Assembly (NCBI RefSeq): GCF_001605885.1
Contig: NZ_LRPE01000004.1
Span: 1 to 64,000, forward strand
Length of the DNA stretch: 64,000 bases
Source: Acinetobacter lactucae
GTDB lineage: Bacteria > Pseudomonadota > Gammaproteobacteria > Pseudomonadales > Moraxellaceae
Direction: 5' to 3'
Shown here: in pieces, positions 18,513-27,475 of the stretch
Layout of the letters: each line of letters begins with the position of its first letter
Position numbering within the stretch: position 1 is the first letter of the stretch
Translations under genes and position numbers: made by a program
Notes under the pieces: model-generated
The model's input: the letters and a program-made list of their open reading frames with translations, nothing else
Databases searched by the model: none
Told to the model about the DNA's origin: nothing

Positions 18513-19943
18513 TCAGCTCTGTGTTACAAGCTGAATAGCTTTAAAGTCATATACTTTTCCGCCTTGTTGTTTAGCCCATTTTTCAGCATCATCTTTTAAT
18601 AAAAAGGCCTGAATTTGTCCTGCTTTGTCTGTGGCATACCATGCCAGATTGGCAAGTAACTTAATGTCGGACTGATGATCTTGGCTATAAACCACACGCA
18701 CCATTTTTCCATCGGCTTGTATTTTCTTTAAATCAGAAAAAGCGTGCTCAGGCGTTTCATAGCTACGCACTTTTTCTTCACCCTTTACCCAAATTTGAGT
18801 CACCCGATCAAATGTTTTGATGGGTTGGCCCGTTAATGCGTCATTGGCAACCAAAGGTGATTTTGCATAGTCAGCAAGTTGCTGGCTGTAATTAAGTCCA
18901 GATGCCTGAAATGCATCCTTAATATATTGGTCATCAATAAATTTATTTACATCAAGCGTACCATCGTTTTTGCCTAAAACTTTTAAGGTATCTATCGCAA
19001 TTTGAGTCGCTTTTCGATATTCAGGTTTCCATGTTAAGTCACGAGTTTGCAGGCCGAGTGGACCATGAAACAGATAGACCACTTCAGCAGGAATACCTGT
19101 TTTTTCAGCAATAAATTCACTATATTTTTCAGGTTGCTCTCGAATCAGGCGATTCGCTTCAATAGTTGCCTGTAAATAAGCTTTTATGACTTCTGGATGC
19201 TGCTGTGCATAATCCTTGCTGGCAAGTGAACCATGAAATGTCGGTGATTTTGCTTGTGAACCATCATAGATTTTTTTAGCAAAACCTTGATAAGCAAATA
19301 ACTCTCCAAATGGTACGAAGTCAGCATGTGCAGCAATCTTATGACTTTTTAATGCAGGCCCTGCCACTTCTGGCGCCTGAGCAATCACTTTAATATCTTT
19401 ATCAAGTTGCCAACCTTCAGCTTGAATCGCACGCAGCAAAAGTCCATGAGCAGTTGAAGCAAAAGGTACAGAAATGGTTTGTCCTTTTAGTTCTTTGAGT
19501 GAAGTTACTTTTGAGTCAATTGGAACAACAATCGCATTACCACTACCATTAATACTGCCTGACAATGGCGCTAAAAATATGCTTTCTTTTCCAGCTTTTT
19601 TAAATGCCGCTAAATTATTAACCGCAGGAAAGTCAGCCATTGCTCCCAAATCTAGACGCCCAGCTACCATCTCACTGGTAAGTGGTGCACCAGAGGTAAA
19701 GTTTTTCCATTGAATGTCATATTTAACATTCTTGTATTTACCATCTTTGGGTAAATATTTTGGTAATAAATTCAATTCACGAACTAGCAACCCACCTGTT
19801 GCACAGTTAATGGTGGTGTCTTGCGTGCCAATCGCTACACGAACAGTTTCTGTTTTACCGCCGCATCCCAAAGTGCTAAGTACAATGGCACCAATTAAGC
19901 TACTGAGTAATAGTTTTTTATTGATCAATTTATTTTGTCTCAT
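18513..19943 (-). CDS. ABC substrate-binding lipoprotein with C-terminal extension
   Basis: This 476-residue lipoprotein (lipobox STLGC, then GGKTETVRVAIG) belongs to the SsuA/NMT1-like binding proteins. Residues 40-330 form the two-lobed fold, with VAGRLDLGAMADFPAVNNL and LKGQTISVPFASTAHG. At 476 residues it is about 150 longer than ordinary SsuA proteins. The last hundred residues carry VRVVYSQDHQSDIKLLANLAWYA and FLLKDDAEKWAKQQGGKVYDF, whose wording resembles the C-terminal half of NosL-type proteins (a stretch ending in GGxVxxF). Gene order puts it directly after the ferredoxin. The importer probably brings in the substrate of the flavoprotein. Confidence 0.9.
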   Translation of the reverse strand: MRQNKLINKKLLLSSLIGAIVLSTLGCGGKTETVRVAIGTQDTTINCATGGLLVRELNLLPKYLPKDGKYKNVKYDIQWKNFTSGAPLTSEMVAGRLDLGAMADFPAVNNLAAFKKAGKESIFLAPLSGSINGSGNAIVVPIDSKVTSLKELKGQTISVPFASTAHGLLLRAIQAEGWQLDKDIKVIAQAPEVAGPALKSHKIAAHADFVPFGELFAYQGFAKKIYDGSQAKSPTFHGSLASKDYAQQHPEVIKAYLQATIEANRLIREQPEKYSEFIAEKTGIPAEVVYLFHGPLGLQTRDLTWKPEYRKATQIAIDTLKVLGKNDGTLDVNKFIDDQYIKDAFQASGLNYSQQLADYAKSPLVANDALTGQPIKTFDRVTQIWVKGEEKVRSYETPEHAFSDLKKIQADGKMVRVVYSQDHQSDIKLLANLAWYATDKAGQIQAFLLKDDAEKWAKQQGGKVYDFKAIQLVTQS

Positions 19944-19962
19944 GTTGAGTATTCCAAATTAA

Positions 19963-20208
19963 TTATTTGAGTAGGTATGGGATATTTACTTTAACTGCAT
20001 CTGTTGGGCAGTCTTTTTCACAAGGCATGCAGTACCAACATTCATCAAATTGCATATAGGCTTTTTGAGTTGTTGGATCGATAGCCAATAAATCCATTGG
20101 ACAAACATCTACACAGACTGTGCATCCTTTATCAGCAATACATTTATCTTCATCAATAATGACGGGTGCGACAGTACGGTGCTGTACTTCTTTAAAAATA
20201 AAAGCCAT
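19963..20208 (-). CDS. two-cluster ferredoxin, AprB-like
   Basis: This is an 81-residue protein with two 4Fe-4S sites: CIADKGCTVCVDVCP (C-x5-C-x2-C-x3-CP) and CWYCMPCEKDCP (C-x2-C-x2-C-x3-CP). The unusual first spacing is like the beta subunit of adenylylsulfate reductase, but the C-terminal tail of true AprB is missing. It lies 20 bases after the flavoprotein and is surely its electron partner. Expected role: passing electrons between the FAD site and a cytoplasmic carrier. Cytoplasmic, with no signal peptide. Confidence 0.92.
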   Translation of the reverse strand: MAFIFKEVQHRTVAPVIIDEDKCIADKGCTVCVDVCPMDLLAIDPTTQKAYMQFDECWYCMPCEKDCPTDAVKVNIPYLLK

Positions 20209-20228
20209 GATTTGAGTTCCTGATTTAT

Positions 20229-21962
20229 TTAGTCTGCTAGAGCAACATCTTTTTGAATACGTAAACGGTCATACGACACAGCTTCATCTTGATTAATCGG
20301 CACAACATAAGGCTCGATTGGCTTTTTGAAACTGACCATGTTGCCGTATTCATCTTTTTTCAAATGCGCGTGACAGAACCAATCCGAGTTATTTTTTTGA
20401 GGGAAATCTGCTCTATAGTGGTACAGTCCCCAGCGGCTTTCTTCTCTAAACAGTGAAGCTCTAGCTGCCATTTCAGCACAGTCTCGAATAAAAGAAACTT
20501 CAGCAGCACGCATCAGCTCATGCGGGTTTCTTGCAGAGATTCGCTTAATATCCTGTTTGATTTCTTCAAAACGCTTGAGCCCAATTTCCATTTTTTGGCG
20601 AGTTTTAGGCGGTTGCAAATAGTCATTTACAAAACGGCGCAGCTTATATTCCACTTGTTCGGCAGGTAAACCTTCAGAACAATCCAGTGGCGCAAATATT
20701 CGTGCTTTTTCTGCTTCTATTTCGCTTTGGTTTAATTCGCTATCTTCAACTGCAATCACGTATTGGGCGGCATTTACACCTGCAAACCAACCATAGGTAA
20801 ATGCACCAAGCATATAGTTATGAGGTACAGCCGCCATATCGCCAGCGCTGTATAAGCCTTTAACTGAAGTTTCGGCTTTTTCATTGACCCATACGCCAGA
20901 AGCACTGTGTCCGCTACAGAAACCAATTTCTGAAATATGCATTTCCACCATATCTTGACGATAATTAGTTCCTCGGCCTTCATGAAAACGTCCACGGCTT
21001 GGGCGCTCATTGGTATGCAATATTTCTTCAATAGTCTGAATCGTTTCTTCAGCCAAATGATCTACTTTTAAATAAACAGGACCATTACCACTTTCCAGTT
21101 CTTGGTAAAACTCCCACATCATTTGACCACTCCAGTAGTCACATTCAATGAAACGTTCACCTTTACTATTGGCAGTATATCCTCCTAAAGGACCAGTCAC
21201 ATACGCACAAGCCGGTCCGTTATAGTCTTTAATCAGTGGATTAATCTGGAAGCATTCTAAATTGGCAAGCTCTGCACCTGCATGGTATGCCATTGCATAG
21301 CCGTCACCTGCATTGGTTGGGTTTTCATAAGTACCCATTAAGTAGCCTGAAGCTGGCAAACCTAAACGCCCTGCGGCACCACAACATAAAATGGCAGCTT
21401 TCGTTTTAATGACATAGAAATCACCACTACGACAGTCAAAACCAAGTACTCCATTGATTGCACCTTGCTCATTTTTTAAAAGCTTTGTGGTGACAATCCG
21501 ATTATTAATTTTGACTTGAGCACGCTTTAACTGACGATATAAAACTTTTTTAACGTCATGGCCTTCGGGCATTGGTAATACATATGCCCCCATGTGATGT
21601 ACTTTTTTTACTGCAAATTCGCCAGTCTCATCTTTTTCAAACTTAATGCCCCATTGATCGAGCTGTTGAATGGTTTTGAAACTATGCTTTGCATATGCAT
21701 ATACAGTGGTTTGATTAACCACTCCATCATTGGCCATGGTAATTTCTTTGGTGTATTGCTCAGGTGTTGCGTAGCCCGGAATAATGGCATTATTCAGACC
21801 GTCCATTCCCATTGAAATCGCCCCACTGCGTTTTACATTCGCTTTTTCAATGAGCAAGACTTTTAAATTCGGGTTTTCATGTTTTGCTTTAATCGCAGCC
21901 ATTGGTCCAGCAGTTCCACCACCAATCACCACAATATCGAACTCAAGATATTTAGTTTCCAT
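20229..21962 (-). CDS. FAD oxidoreductase, adenylylsulfate reductase AprA-like
   Basis: This 577-residue flavoprotein belongs to the succinate dehydrogenase/fumarate reductase/AprA superfamily. The dinucleotide fold VVIGGGTAGPMAA begins at residue 11, followed by LLIEKANVKRSGAISMGMDGLNN, which is closer to AprA than to SdhA/FrdA. Later come GDGYAMAYHAGAELAN, the substrate-side GTNYRQDMVEMHISEIG and GLYSAGDMAAVPHNYMLGAF. The start at 21962 (METKYLEFDIVV) is preferred because upstream codons lie inside the intergenic gap. Paired with the AprB-like ferredoxin and an importer, not with sat/ATP sulfurylase or qmo genes, so it is probably not a dissimilatory APS reductase. Substrate unknown. Confidence 0.9.
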   Translation of the reverse strand: METKYLEFDIVVIGGGTAGPMAAIKAKHENPNLKVLLIEKANVKRSGAISMGMDGLNNAIIPGYATPEQYTKEITMANDGVVNQTTVYAYAKHSFKTIQQLDQWGIKFEKDETGEFAVKKVHHMGAYVLPMPEGHDVKKVLYRQLKRAQVKINNRIVTTKLLKNEQGAINGVLGFDCRSGDFYVIKTKAAILCCGAAGRLGLPASGYLMGTYENPTNAGDGYAMAYHAGAELANLECFQINPLIKDYNGPACAYVTGPLGGYTANSKGERFIECDYWSGQMMWEFYQELESGNGPVYLKVDHLAEETIQTIEEILHTNERPSRGRFHEGRGTNYRQDMVEMHISEIGFCSGHSASGVWVNEKAETSVKGLYSAGDMAAVPHNYMLGAFTYGWFAGVNAAQYVIAVEDSELNQSEIEAEKARIFAPLDCSEGLPAEQVEYKLRRFVNDYLQPPKTRQKMEIGLKRFEEIKQDIKRISARNPHELMRAAEVSFIRDCAEMAARASLFREESRWGLYHYRADFPQKNNSDWFCHAHLKKDEYGNMVSFKKPIEPYVVPINQDEAVSYDRLRIQKDVALAD

Positions 21963-21990
21963 TGTAAAATCCTTATTTTTATCTGAGTTA

Positions 21991-22734
21991 TTAACGATGA
22001 ATACGTAAACGGTACTGGAATGTATCGCCCGAAAAATAGAGATATTCATAGTCAATCGGTTGGCCATTTGCGTCATGAGTCAAACGCTCAACCCGTAATA
22101 CCGGAGTTCCGATTTCGACTTGCAGCAAATCCGCTAATTCTTCATCCGCCACCGTGGCATCAATGCTTAAATCCGCATGTCCCAAAGGAATTTCGCACTC
22201 TTGTTCTAATGCCTTGAAAATATCTGTTGTGCGTAAATCAATCGCTTTCTCTTTGAGTTTCAACCCAATATGTTCTGGCAAATAAGTCAACTCATAAGAC
22301 ACAGGCTGACGGTTTAGCAAACGAACACGTTGAATTTCATACACACTCGCTTTAACAGGTAACTTTAACTTCGGTACAACGTGCATCGGGATTTGCTTAA
22401 GCTCGGCCGAGATGACACGGTTTAAAATTTCGTGACCCGCAGATGACATTGCTTCTGCAAAACCTTGCAAACTTGAAATGTTCTGGAACGTTTTTGGCTT
22501 ACTTACAAAAGTCCCTTTACCGGGCACCTTAAAAATATAGCCTTCCAACTGTAATTGGTTGAGTGCTTGGCGAACTGTGATTCGGCTTACACCAAACTGT
22601 TCAGCAAACTCGTTTTCAGAGGGAATTTGACTCAGCACGGCATATTCACCATTTACAATTTTGTTCAGGATGAGTTCCCTTAACTGATCGTAAAGAGGTT
22701 TATGATTTCTGGGATCTTGGGATAGCTGGCTCAC
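21991..22734 (-). CDS. GntR-family regulator, HutC/UTRA type
   Basis: This 247-residue repressor has a GntR winged helix at residues 10-75 (QIPSENEFAEQFGVSRITVRQALNQLQLEGYIFKVPGKGTF, read in overlapping motif form) and a UTRA effector domain from about residue 95 (VRLLNRQPVSYELTYLPEH). It is the first gene of the operon, 28 bases upstream of the flavoprotein, so it is probably an autoregulated repressor of the whole unit. UTRA domains bind small metabolites, often the substrate or product of the pathway. No matching palindrome stands out in the 240 bases upstream. Confidence 0.9.
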   Translation of the reverse strand: MSQLSQDPRNHKPLYDQLRELILNKIVNGEYAVLSQIPSENEFAEQFGVSRITVRQALNQLQLEGYIFKVPGKGTFVSKPKTFQNISSLQGFAEAMSSAGHEILNRVISAELKQIPMHVVPKLKLPVKASVYEIQRVRLLNRQPVSYELTYLPEHIGLKLKEKAIDLRTTDIFKALEQECEIPLGHADLSIDATVADEELADLLQVEIGTPVLRVERLTHDANGQPIDYEYLYFSGDTFQYRLRIHR

Positions 22735-22975
22735 GGCTCACAACCTGTTATAACAACTTGAGCAAATAATGTTTAAAATGTTTCAGCTTTGGAAATAATT
22801 TAAAGCGATAACTTTAGTTAAAAAAATAATTTCAATTAATATCATCAGCTTAATAGGTAGTTATCTATAAAAAATTAATCATTATCATAAAAAATACATT
22901 TGTGTTTGTTATGCTATAAAACATACTCCGTCATACCATAAATGCAGAAATTAATATTATTTTTTAGGGGATAAT

Positions 22976-24325
22976 ATGCAACAAAAACAACAAAATACCC
23001 CTGATGATTCAGTGGAACAAGTCACCTTCTGGCAAGCCTTTTTATTTTGGCTCAAGCTTGGCTTTATTAGTTTTGGGGGGCCAGCTGGACAAATCGCTGT
23101 GATGCATCAGGAACTGGTTGAGCAAAAACGCTGGATATCCGAAAAAAGATTTTTGCACGCACTTAACTATTGCATGTTGTTACCCGGTCCTGAAGCACAG
23201 CAGCTAGCAACTTACATTGGTTGGCTTATGCATAGAACTGTTGGAGGATTAGTTGCAGGTATTCTATTTGTATTGCCATCCTTATTTATTTTAATTGCGC
23301 TGTCTTGGGTTTATATAAAATTTGGAGATGTGCCTGCTATCGCAGGTATTTTCTATGGGATTAAGCCTGCCGTTACCGCAATTGTCTTTCATGCAACTTA
23401 CCGTATTGGTAGCCGTTCACTTAAAAATAAATTTTTATGGTTAGTCGCAATTGCTGCGTTTTTTGCCATTTTTGTCTTAAAGCTTCCTTTCCCGCTTATT
23501 GTTTTATCAGCTGGTATTGCTGGCTATTTAGCGAGTAAAAAGTACCCAGAACTATTTTCCTCACCAGTTGGGCATAAAACCAGTCAAAAAGATTATGGCC
23601 CGGCATTTATTGATGATGAGACTCCAACACCAGAACACGCTAAATTTCATTGGTTGCGATTAGCTAAACTTATTTTTGTGGCAATCGTTTTATGGTTATT
23701 GCCAATTTTAGCTTTGGGTGCATATTTTGGATGGCATCATGCTTATACTCAAATGGCATGGTTTTTTACTAAAGCTGCGCTTCTCACTTTTGGAGGTGCT
23801 TATGCAGTTTTACCTTATGTCTATCAAGGAGCTGTAAATCATTTTGGATGGCTTTCACCTACCCAAATGATTGATGGTTTGGCTTTAGGTGAAACTACAC
23901 CAGGACCTTTAATTATGGTTGTGGCCTTTGTTGGTTTTTTAGGAGGTGTCAATCATTCATTACTTGGTTCTGAGTATCTATTTTTTGCCGGAGCACTAGG
24001 AGCTGTCATTGTCACTTGGTTTACCTTCCTTTTTTCATTTGTCTTTATTTTTGCTGGTGCACCGATTATTGAATCTACTCATAATGAAATTAAGTTTACC
24101 GCACCACTGACTGCAATTACCGCTGCTGTGGTTGGTGTCATTTTAAATCTAGCATTATTTTTTAGTTATCACGTGCTATGGCCACAGGGCTTTTCAGGAC
24201 ACTTTGATGTTGCAGCAGCCTTCATTACTCTGGGTGCATTTATTGCATTGTTCCGCTTTAATGTTAACGTGTTATATGTCATTTTTGCTTCGGCACTGGT
24301 TGGGCTCGCAGTCACTTTCTTCTAG
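22976..24325 (+). CDS. chrA: ChrA-family chromate transporter
   Basis: This 449-residue membrane protein has the two-halves design of long-chain CHR transporters. The first half has SFGGPAGQIAVMHQELVEQKRW and LLPGPEAQQLATYIGW; the second has TFGGAYAVLPYVYQ and LGETTPGPLIMVVAFVGF. It is expected to export chromate by proton motive force; many ChrA homologues are annotated from homology alone and sulfate or other oxyanion transport remains possible. It is transcribed divergently from the GntR-led operon, but no link is shown. The gene has a good AGGGGAT ribosome-binding site. Confidence 0.88.
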   Translation: MQQKQQNTPDDSVEQVTFWQAFLFWLKLGFISFGGPAGQIAVMHQELVEQKRWISEKRFLHALNYCMLLPGPEAQQLATYIGWLMHRTVGGLVAGILFVLPSLFILIALSWVYIKFGDVPAIAGIFYGIKPAVTAIVFHATYRIGSRSLKNKFLWLVAIAAFFAIFVLKLPFPLIVLSAGIAGYLASKKYPELFSSPVGHKTSQKDYGPAFIDDETPTPEHAKFHWLRLAKLIFVAIVLWLLPILALGAYFGWHHAYTQMAWFFTKAALLTFGGAYAVLPYVYQGAVNHFGWLSPTQMIDGLALGETTPGPLIMVVAFVGFLGGVNHSLLGSEYLFFAGALGAVIVTWFTFLFSFVFIFAGAPIIESTHNEIKFTAPLTAITAAVVGVILNLALFFSYHVLWPQGFSGHFDVAAAFITLGAFIALFRFNVNVLYVIFASALVGLAVTFF

Positions 24326-24371
24326 TTATTTACTGATTGAATTGATTTTTCAAAATCATAATCTCAATAAG

Positions 24372-24396
24372 GCCGAACAGTTCCTTTCTGTTCGGC
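24372..24396. terminator. bidirectional terminator chrA / azoR
   Basis: A nine-base-pair stem (GCCGAACAG with CTGTTCGGC) has a seven-base loop and a T-rich run after it on the plus strand (TATTTATATTTTT). It separates the convergent genes. Confidence 0.75.
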
Positions 24397-24407
24397 TATT
24401 TATATTT

Positions 24408-25016
24408 TTAACCCGCTAACTGGGCAATTTGCGCTGCTGCATTATCTAAGGCAGCTTGACGTGCTTCTGGTCCGAAAGCGATCCCTTCCGCACGCACAAA
24501 AGTGATATCAGTCACCCCAATAAAATTGAAAAACGCTTTGATATAAGTTTCTTGATAGTCTAAAGCTTCAGCTGGTGAACCTTCTGAATACACACCACCA
24601 CGCGAAGAAGCAATAATGACACGTTTCCCCTCTACTAAACCTTGAGGACCATTTTCCGTATAACGGAATGTTTTTCCAGCAACAGATAGTCGGTCAAGCC
24701 ACGCTTTTAACTGTGATGGGAAGCTAAAGTTATACATAGGTGCGCCAATTACAACGATATCTGACGATAAGAACTCATCCAAATATTGGGTGTTTCTTGC
24801 AACACGTTGTTGCGCTGTTTCATTATTAGGTTCAACACCTTGCCATGCTAAAAACTCAGCATCAGACAAATGAGGAATTGGCTCTAAAGCAAAATCGTGA
24901 TGAATAATTTCTGCATCTGGATAAGCTGTGCTGAGCTGACGAATAACAGATGAGGTGAGTTGGCGGCTAACAGACTGCTCACCTAAAATACTTGTGTCAA
25001 TTTGAAGTAGTTTCAT
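24408..25016 (-). CDS. azoR: FMN-dependent NADH-azoreductase / quinone reductase
   Basis: This 202-residue flavodoxin-fold enzyme reduces quinones and azo compounds with NADH. The N-terminus MKLLQIDTSILGEQSVSRQLTS and the FMN-binding MYNFSFPSQLKAWLDRLS and SSRGGVYS are the AzoR hallmarks. It is transcribed away from an HxlR regulator 95 bases upstream, the classic arrangement for quinone-stress azoreductases. A second, more distant relative lies at 56511-57191 in this window. Confidence 0.9.
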   Translation of the reverse strand: MKLLQIDTSILGEQSVSRQLTSSVIRQLSTAYPDAEIIHHDFALEPIPHLSDAEFLAWQGVEPNNETAQQRVARNTQYLDEFLSSDIVVIGAPMYNFSFPSQLKAWLDRLSVAGKTFRYTENGPQGLVEGKRVIIASSRGGVYSEGSPAEALDYQETYIKAFFNFIGVTDITFVRAEGIAFGPEARQAALDNAAAQIAQLAG

Positions 25017-25111
25017 CGTTTATACCTACAGTATAAAATTGTTACTTGAACTAATTATGTTACTACTATTATTCTTATGCACAAGAAGGCACATTTAGGG
25101 AACCAAGTAAT

Positions 25112-25507
25112 ATGACTGTAACCATACCTCACGATATCCAAAGTTCAGATTGTCAAAGAGTCAGTCAAGTATTGGCTAGAGTTGGTGAGAAATGGAGTAT
25201 ACTCATTGTAATGACACTTGCATCACGTTCTCATCGCTTTTCTGAAATTAAAAGAAGTATCAATGGAATATCGCAGCGTATGCTTACCTTATGTTTGCGC
25301 GGTTTAGAAAGAGATGGATTAGTTAAACGTACTGTTTATCCTGTAGTTCCACCGCATGTTGAATATGAATTAACACCACTGGGCCATTCACTTACAGAAC
25401 CTGTAATTGCTTTAGGCCAATGGGCGCAGCAGCATATTGCAGATATTGATGCGGCAAGAGCAGCATTTGATGCAGCTCAGGAGAAACCAATTACATTAGA
25501 TACTTAA
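25112..25507 (+). CDS. HxlR-family transcriptional regulator
   Basis: This 131-residue winged-helix regulator has the HxlR core CQRVSQVLARVGEKWSILIVM, RFSEIKRSINGISQRMLTLCL and LERDGLVKRTVYP. A cysteine at residue 14, just before the DNA-binding helix, is in the position used for thiol-based sensing of quinones and aldehydes in B. subtilis YodB/HypR; sensing here is inferred from that. It divides from azoR, its likely target, and overlaps the end of the convergent AraC gene by four bases. Confidence 0.9.
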   Translation: MTVTIPHDIQSSDCQRVSQVLARVGEKWSILIVMTLASRSHRFSEIKRSINGISQRMLTLCLRGLERDGLVKRTVYPVVPPHVEYELTPLGHSLTEPVIALGQWAQQHIADIDAARAAFDAAQEKPITLDT

Positions 25508-26358
25508 CGTAACTGCGAAGGACTCATGCCATAAAACTGTTTAAAGCGATGACTTAAATGGCTCGCTGAACTAAACCCACATACTAGGGCAATATCTTGT
25601 AAAGAAAGCTGAGATGATTGAATTAAACCTTTTGCCTTGGTTAAGCGTCTTTGCATGACATATTGGTGAGGCGCCATATTCATGGATTGTTTAAACATAT
25701 GAGCAAAATGATATTCGCTTAAATTCACAACATTTGCTAAATCAGACAAAGTGAGTGCTTGATCTAAATGCCCTTCAATCCAGTCTTGAATATATTTGAG
25801 TTTATGAGGCGCCAACCCACCTTTAATGACAGGTTGTTGCCACTTCACGTTGCTATATCTTCGAATTAAATGATTCAGCAATAAGCTGGCAGTGATACTC
25901 ATCTGTAAATGGTTTGCTGAATCTTTCCAATCACAATCTAGTAAGAAGAACTGATAAAGCGCTCGGATCCTTTCATCATCATTAAAAACGACTTCATTCA
26001 ATTCAATTTGATTGGGTTCTTTGTCCCATATTTTTTCAGCAACATCACGCAAATGTTGATCGGTATAATACAAGTGGACAAATTTAAGCCCACCTCGTAT
26101 ATCCCAAGTCGACTCCTGATGTTCAGGCAATAAGCAAAAACGACCCGGCCCACCGCCATTTTTCCAGCCCGCAGGTGTTTTTTGATAGCTTTCATAGCCA
26201 TCTTGAATATACAGACTTAAAGTGTGGTGATCGCTACAGACACTTACACGATCTTGCTGATTAGACCAAAATGCAAGTTGCATATTTTCATCAAGCACCA
26301 CCGTTTCGTGAAGCTTGGCTTTAGATTGCTGTAGCTGTTCTAAAGTTTGATAGGCCAT
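25504..26358 (-). CDS. AraC-family transcriptional regulator
   Basis: This 284-residue protein has a C-terminal AraC DNA-binding domain of about 100 residues with both helix-turn-helix motifs (TLSDLANVVNLSEYHFAHMFKQSMNMAPHQYV and IALVCGFSSASHLSHRFKQFYGMSPSQLR, cited in part). The N-terminal 170 residues form a cupin-like sensing domain. It diverges from the EamA exporter, 166 bases away, which is the likely target. Its stop overlaps the convergent HxlR stop, so the two mRNAs are antisense at their ends. Confidence 0.9.
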   Translation of the reverse strand: MAYQTLEQLQQSKAKLHETVVLDENMQLAFWSNQQDRVSVCSDHHTLSLYIQDGYESYQKTPAGWKNGGGPGRFCLLPEHQESTWDIRGGLKFVHLYYTDQHLRDVAEKIWDKEPNQIELNEVVFNDDERIRALYQFFLLDCDWKDSANHLQMSITASLLLNHLIRRYSNVKWQQPVIKGGLAPHKLKYIQDWIEGHLDQALTLSDLANVVNLSEYHFAHMFKQSMNMAPHQYVMQRRLTKAKGLIQSSQLSLQDIALVCGFSSASHLSHRFKQFYGMSPSQLR

Positions 26359-26524
26359 GCAAAATTAAAACGAATCTCATTGAGCTTAAGTTAACCATAT
26401 TCAGCAAAATTGAGCTAGTTTAGTTCTATAAAAAACGCAAGATCTTGCATGTAGAACACAAGAATATATACGTGAAAAATGAAGCATTCCTAGATACTTA
26501 AGCTTGGTAATCGAGGATGAACTT

Positions 26525-27442
26525 ATGAATATTTTACTCTATGTTGCGGTGGTGTTGATTTGGGGAACAACATGGATTGGAATTGCCGTTCAGAGCCATT
26601 ATGCAACACCTGTCGTCGCAATTTTATGGCGTTTTGCCATTTCAGCCTTATTACTTTGGGTTGTTTTACTATTTTCAGGAAAATTACAACGAATTGCATT
26701 AAAAGACCATTTATTTTGTATGCTACAAGGTCTATGTGTTTTCGGCCTAAACTTTATTTGCTTTTATACCGCAGTTAAATATGTAAACAGCGGTTTAGAG
26801 TCTGTCATCTTTTCGATGGCTGTTTTCTTTAATGCCATTAATGCCCTTATCTTTTTTAAGCAAAAACCTTCACCAAATTTTGGTCCAGCTGCACTTTTAG
26901 GTTTAGGTGGCATCGTTTTACTATTTTGGCATGACCTCATAAATAGCCAGTTTAATGCTCAGTTATTATTAGGTATTGGGCTATGTGCTGTAGGCACTTA
27001 CGGTTTTTCTTTAGGGAATATGATCAGTGTTAGACATCAAAAACGTGGTCTAAATATCTTTTCAACGAACTGTTATGCCATGACATATGGTGCACTGGTG
27101 ATGTTAAGTTTAGCTTTATTTACTGGTCAAAATTTAATGCCTCCAATGAATTTCCCATTTTTAAGTTCGGTACTTTACTTGGCTGTATTTGGCACAGTTA
27201 TTGGGTTCTCTGCTTATTTTTCTTTAGTTGGGCGAATTGGTGCTTCAAAAGCAGCATATAGCACGTTGCTCTTCCCTTTAGTGGCTCTAACTGTTTCTAC
27301 CTTTTTTGAAGGATATGAGTGGACCTTAAATGCTGTATTTGGAATTTTATTAATCTTACTTGGCAACTACTTAATGTTTAGTAAGTTTGAAATTGGAAAG
27401 AAGTTATTTAATAGTCAAAAAAATTGTGAGAAGCAGGCTTAA
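26525..27442 (+). CDS. EamA/DMT-family exporter
   Basis: This 305-residue protein has ten predicted membrane helices in two EamA repeats. The opening VAVVLIWGTTWIGIAVQSHY is typical of drug/metabolite exporters, and FGTVIGFSAYFSLVGRIGASKAAYSTLLFPLVAL covers the second repeat. The ATG at 26525 has GAGG upstream and gives the usual start; an ATG seven codons earlier is less likely. Possible substrates include amino acids or metabolites. Its divergent AraC neighbour is a probable regulator. Confidence 0.87.
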   Translation: MNILLYVAVVLIWGTTWIGIAVQSHYATPVVAILWRFAISALLLWVVLLFSGKLQRIALKDHLFCMLQGLCVFGLNFICFYTAVKYVNSGLESVIFSMAVFFNAINALIFFKQKPSPNFGPAALLGLGGIVLLFWHDLINSQFNAQLLLGIGLCAVGTYGFSLGNMISVRHQKRGLNIFSTNCYAMTYGALVMLSLALFTGQNLMPPMNFPFLSSVLYLAVFGTVIGFSAYFSLVGRIGASKAAYSTLLFPLVALTVSTFFEGYEWTLNAVFGILLILLGNYLMFSKFEIGKKLFNSQKNCEKQA

Positions 27443-27458
27443 AAGCCTGCTTTTTTTT
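27431..27458. terminator. bidirectional terminator
   Basis: The stem AAGCAGGCTT pairs with AAGCCTGCTT and is followed by eight T residues. It overlaps the exporter stop codon and lies at the end of the convergent homoserine-dehydrogenase-like gene. Confidence 0.85.
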
Positions 27459-27475
27459 ATAAATCATAATTAATT

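Noticed and set aside
20774-21031. Minus-strand reading frame inside the flavoprotein gene
   Set aside because: It lies wholly within a clear gene in another frame and has no family resemblance.
22877-22887. Fur-box-like AATCATTATCA upstream of chrA
   Set aside because: Only the right half matches; the left half differs at three of four positions, and chrA is not a usual Fur target.
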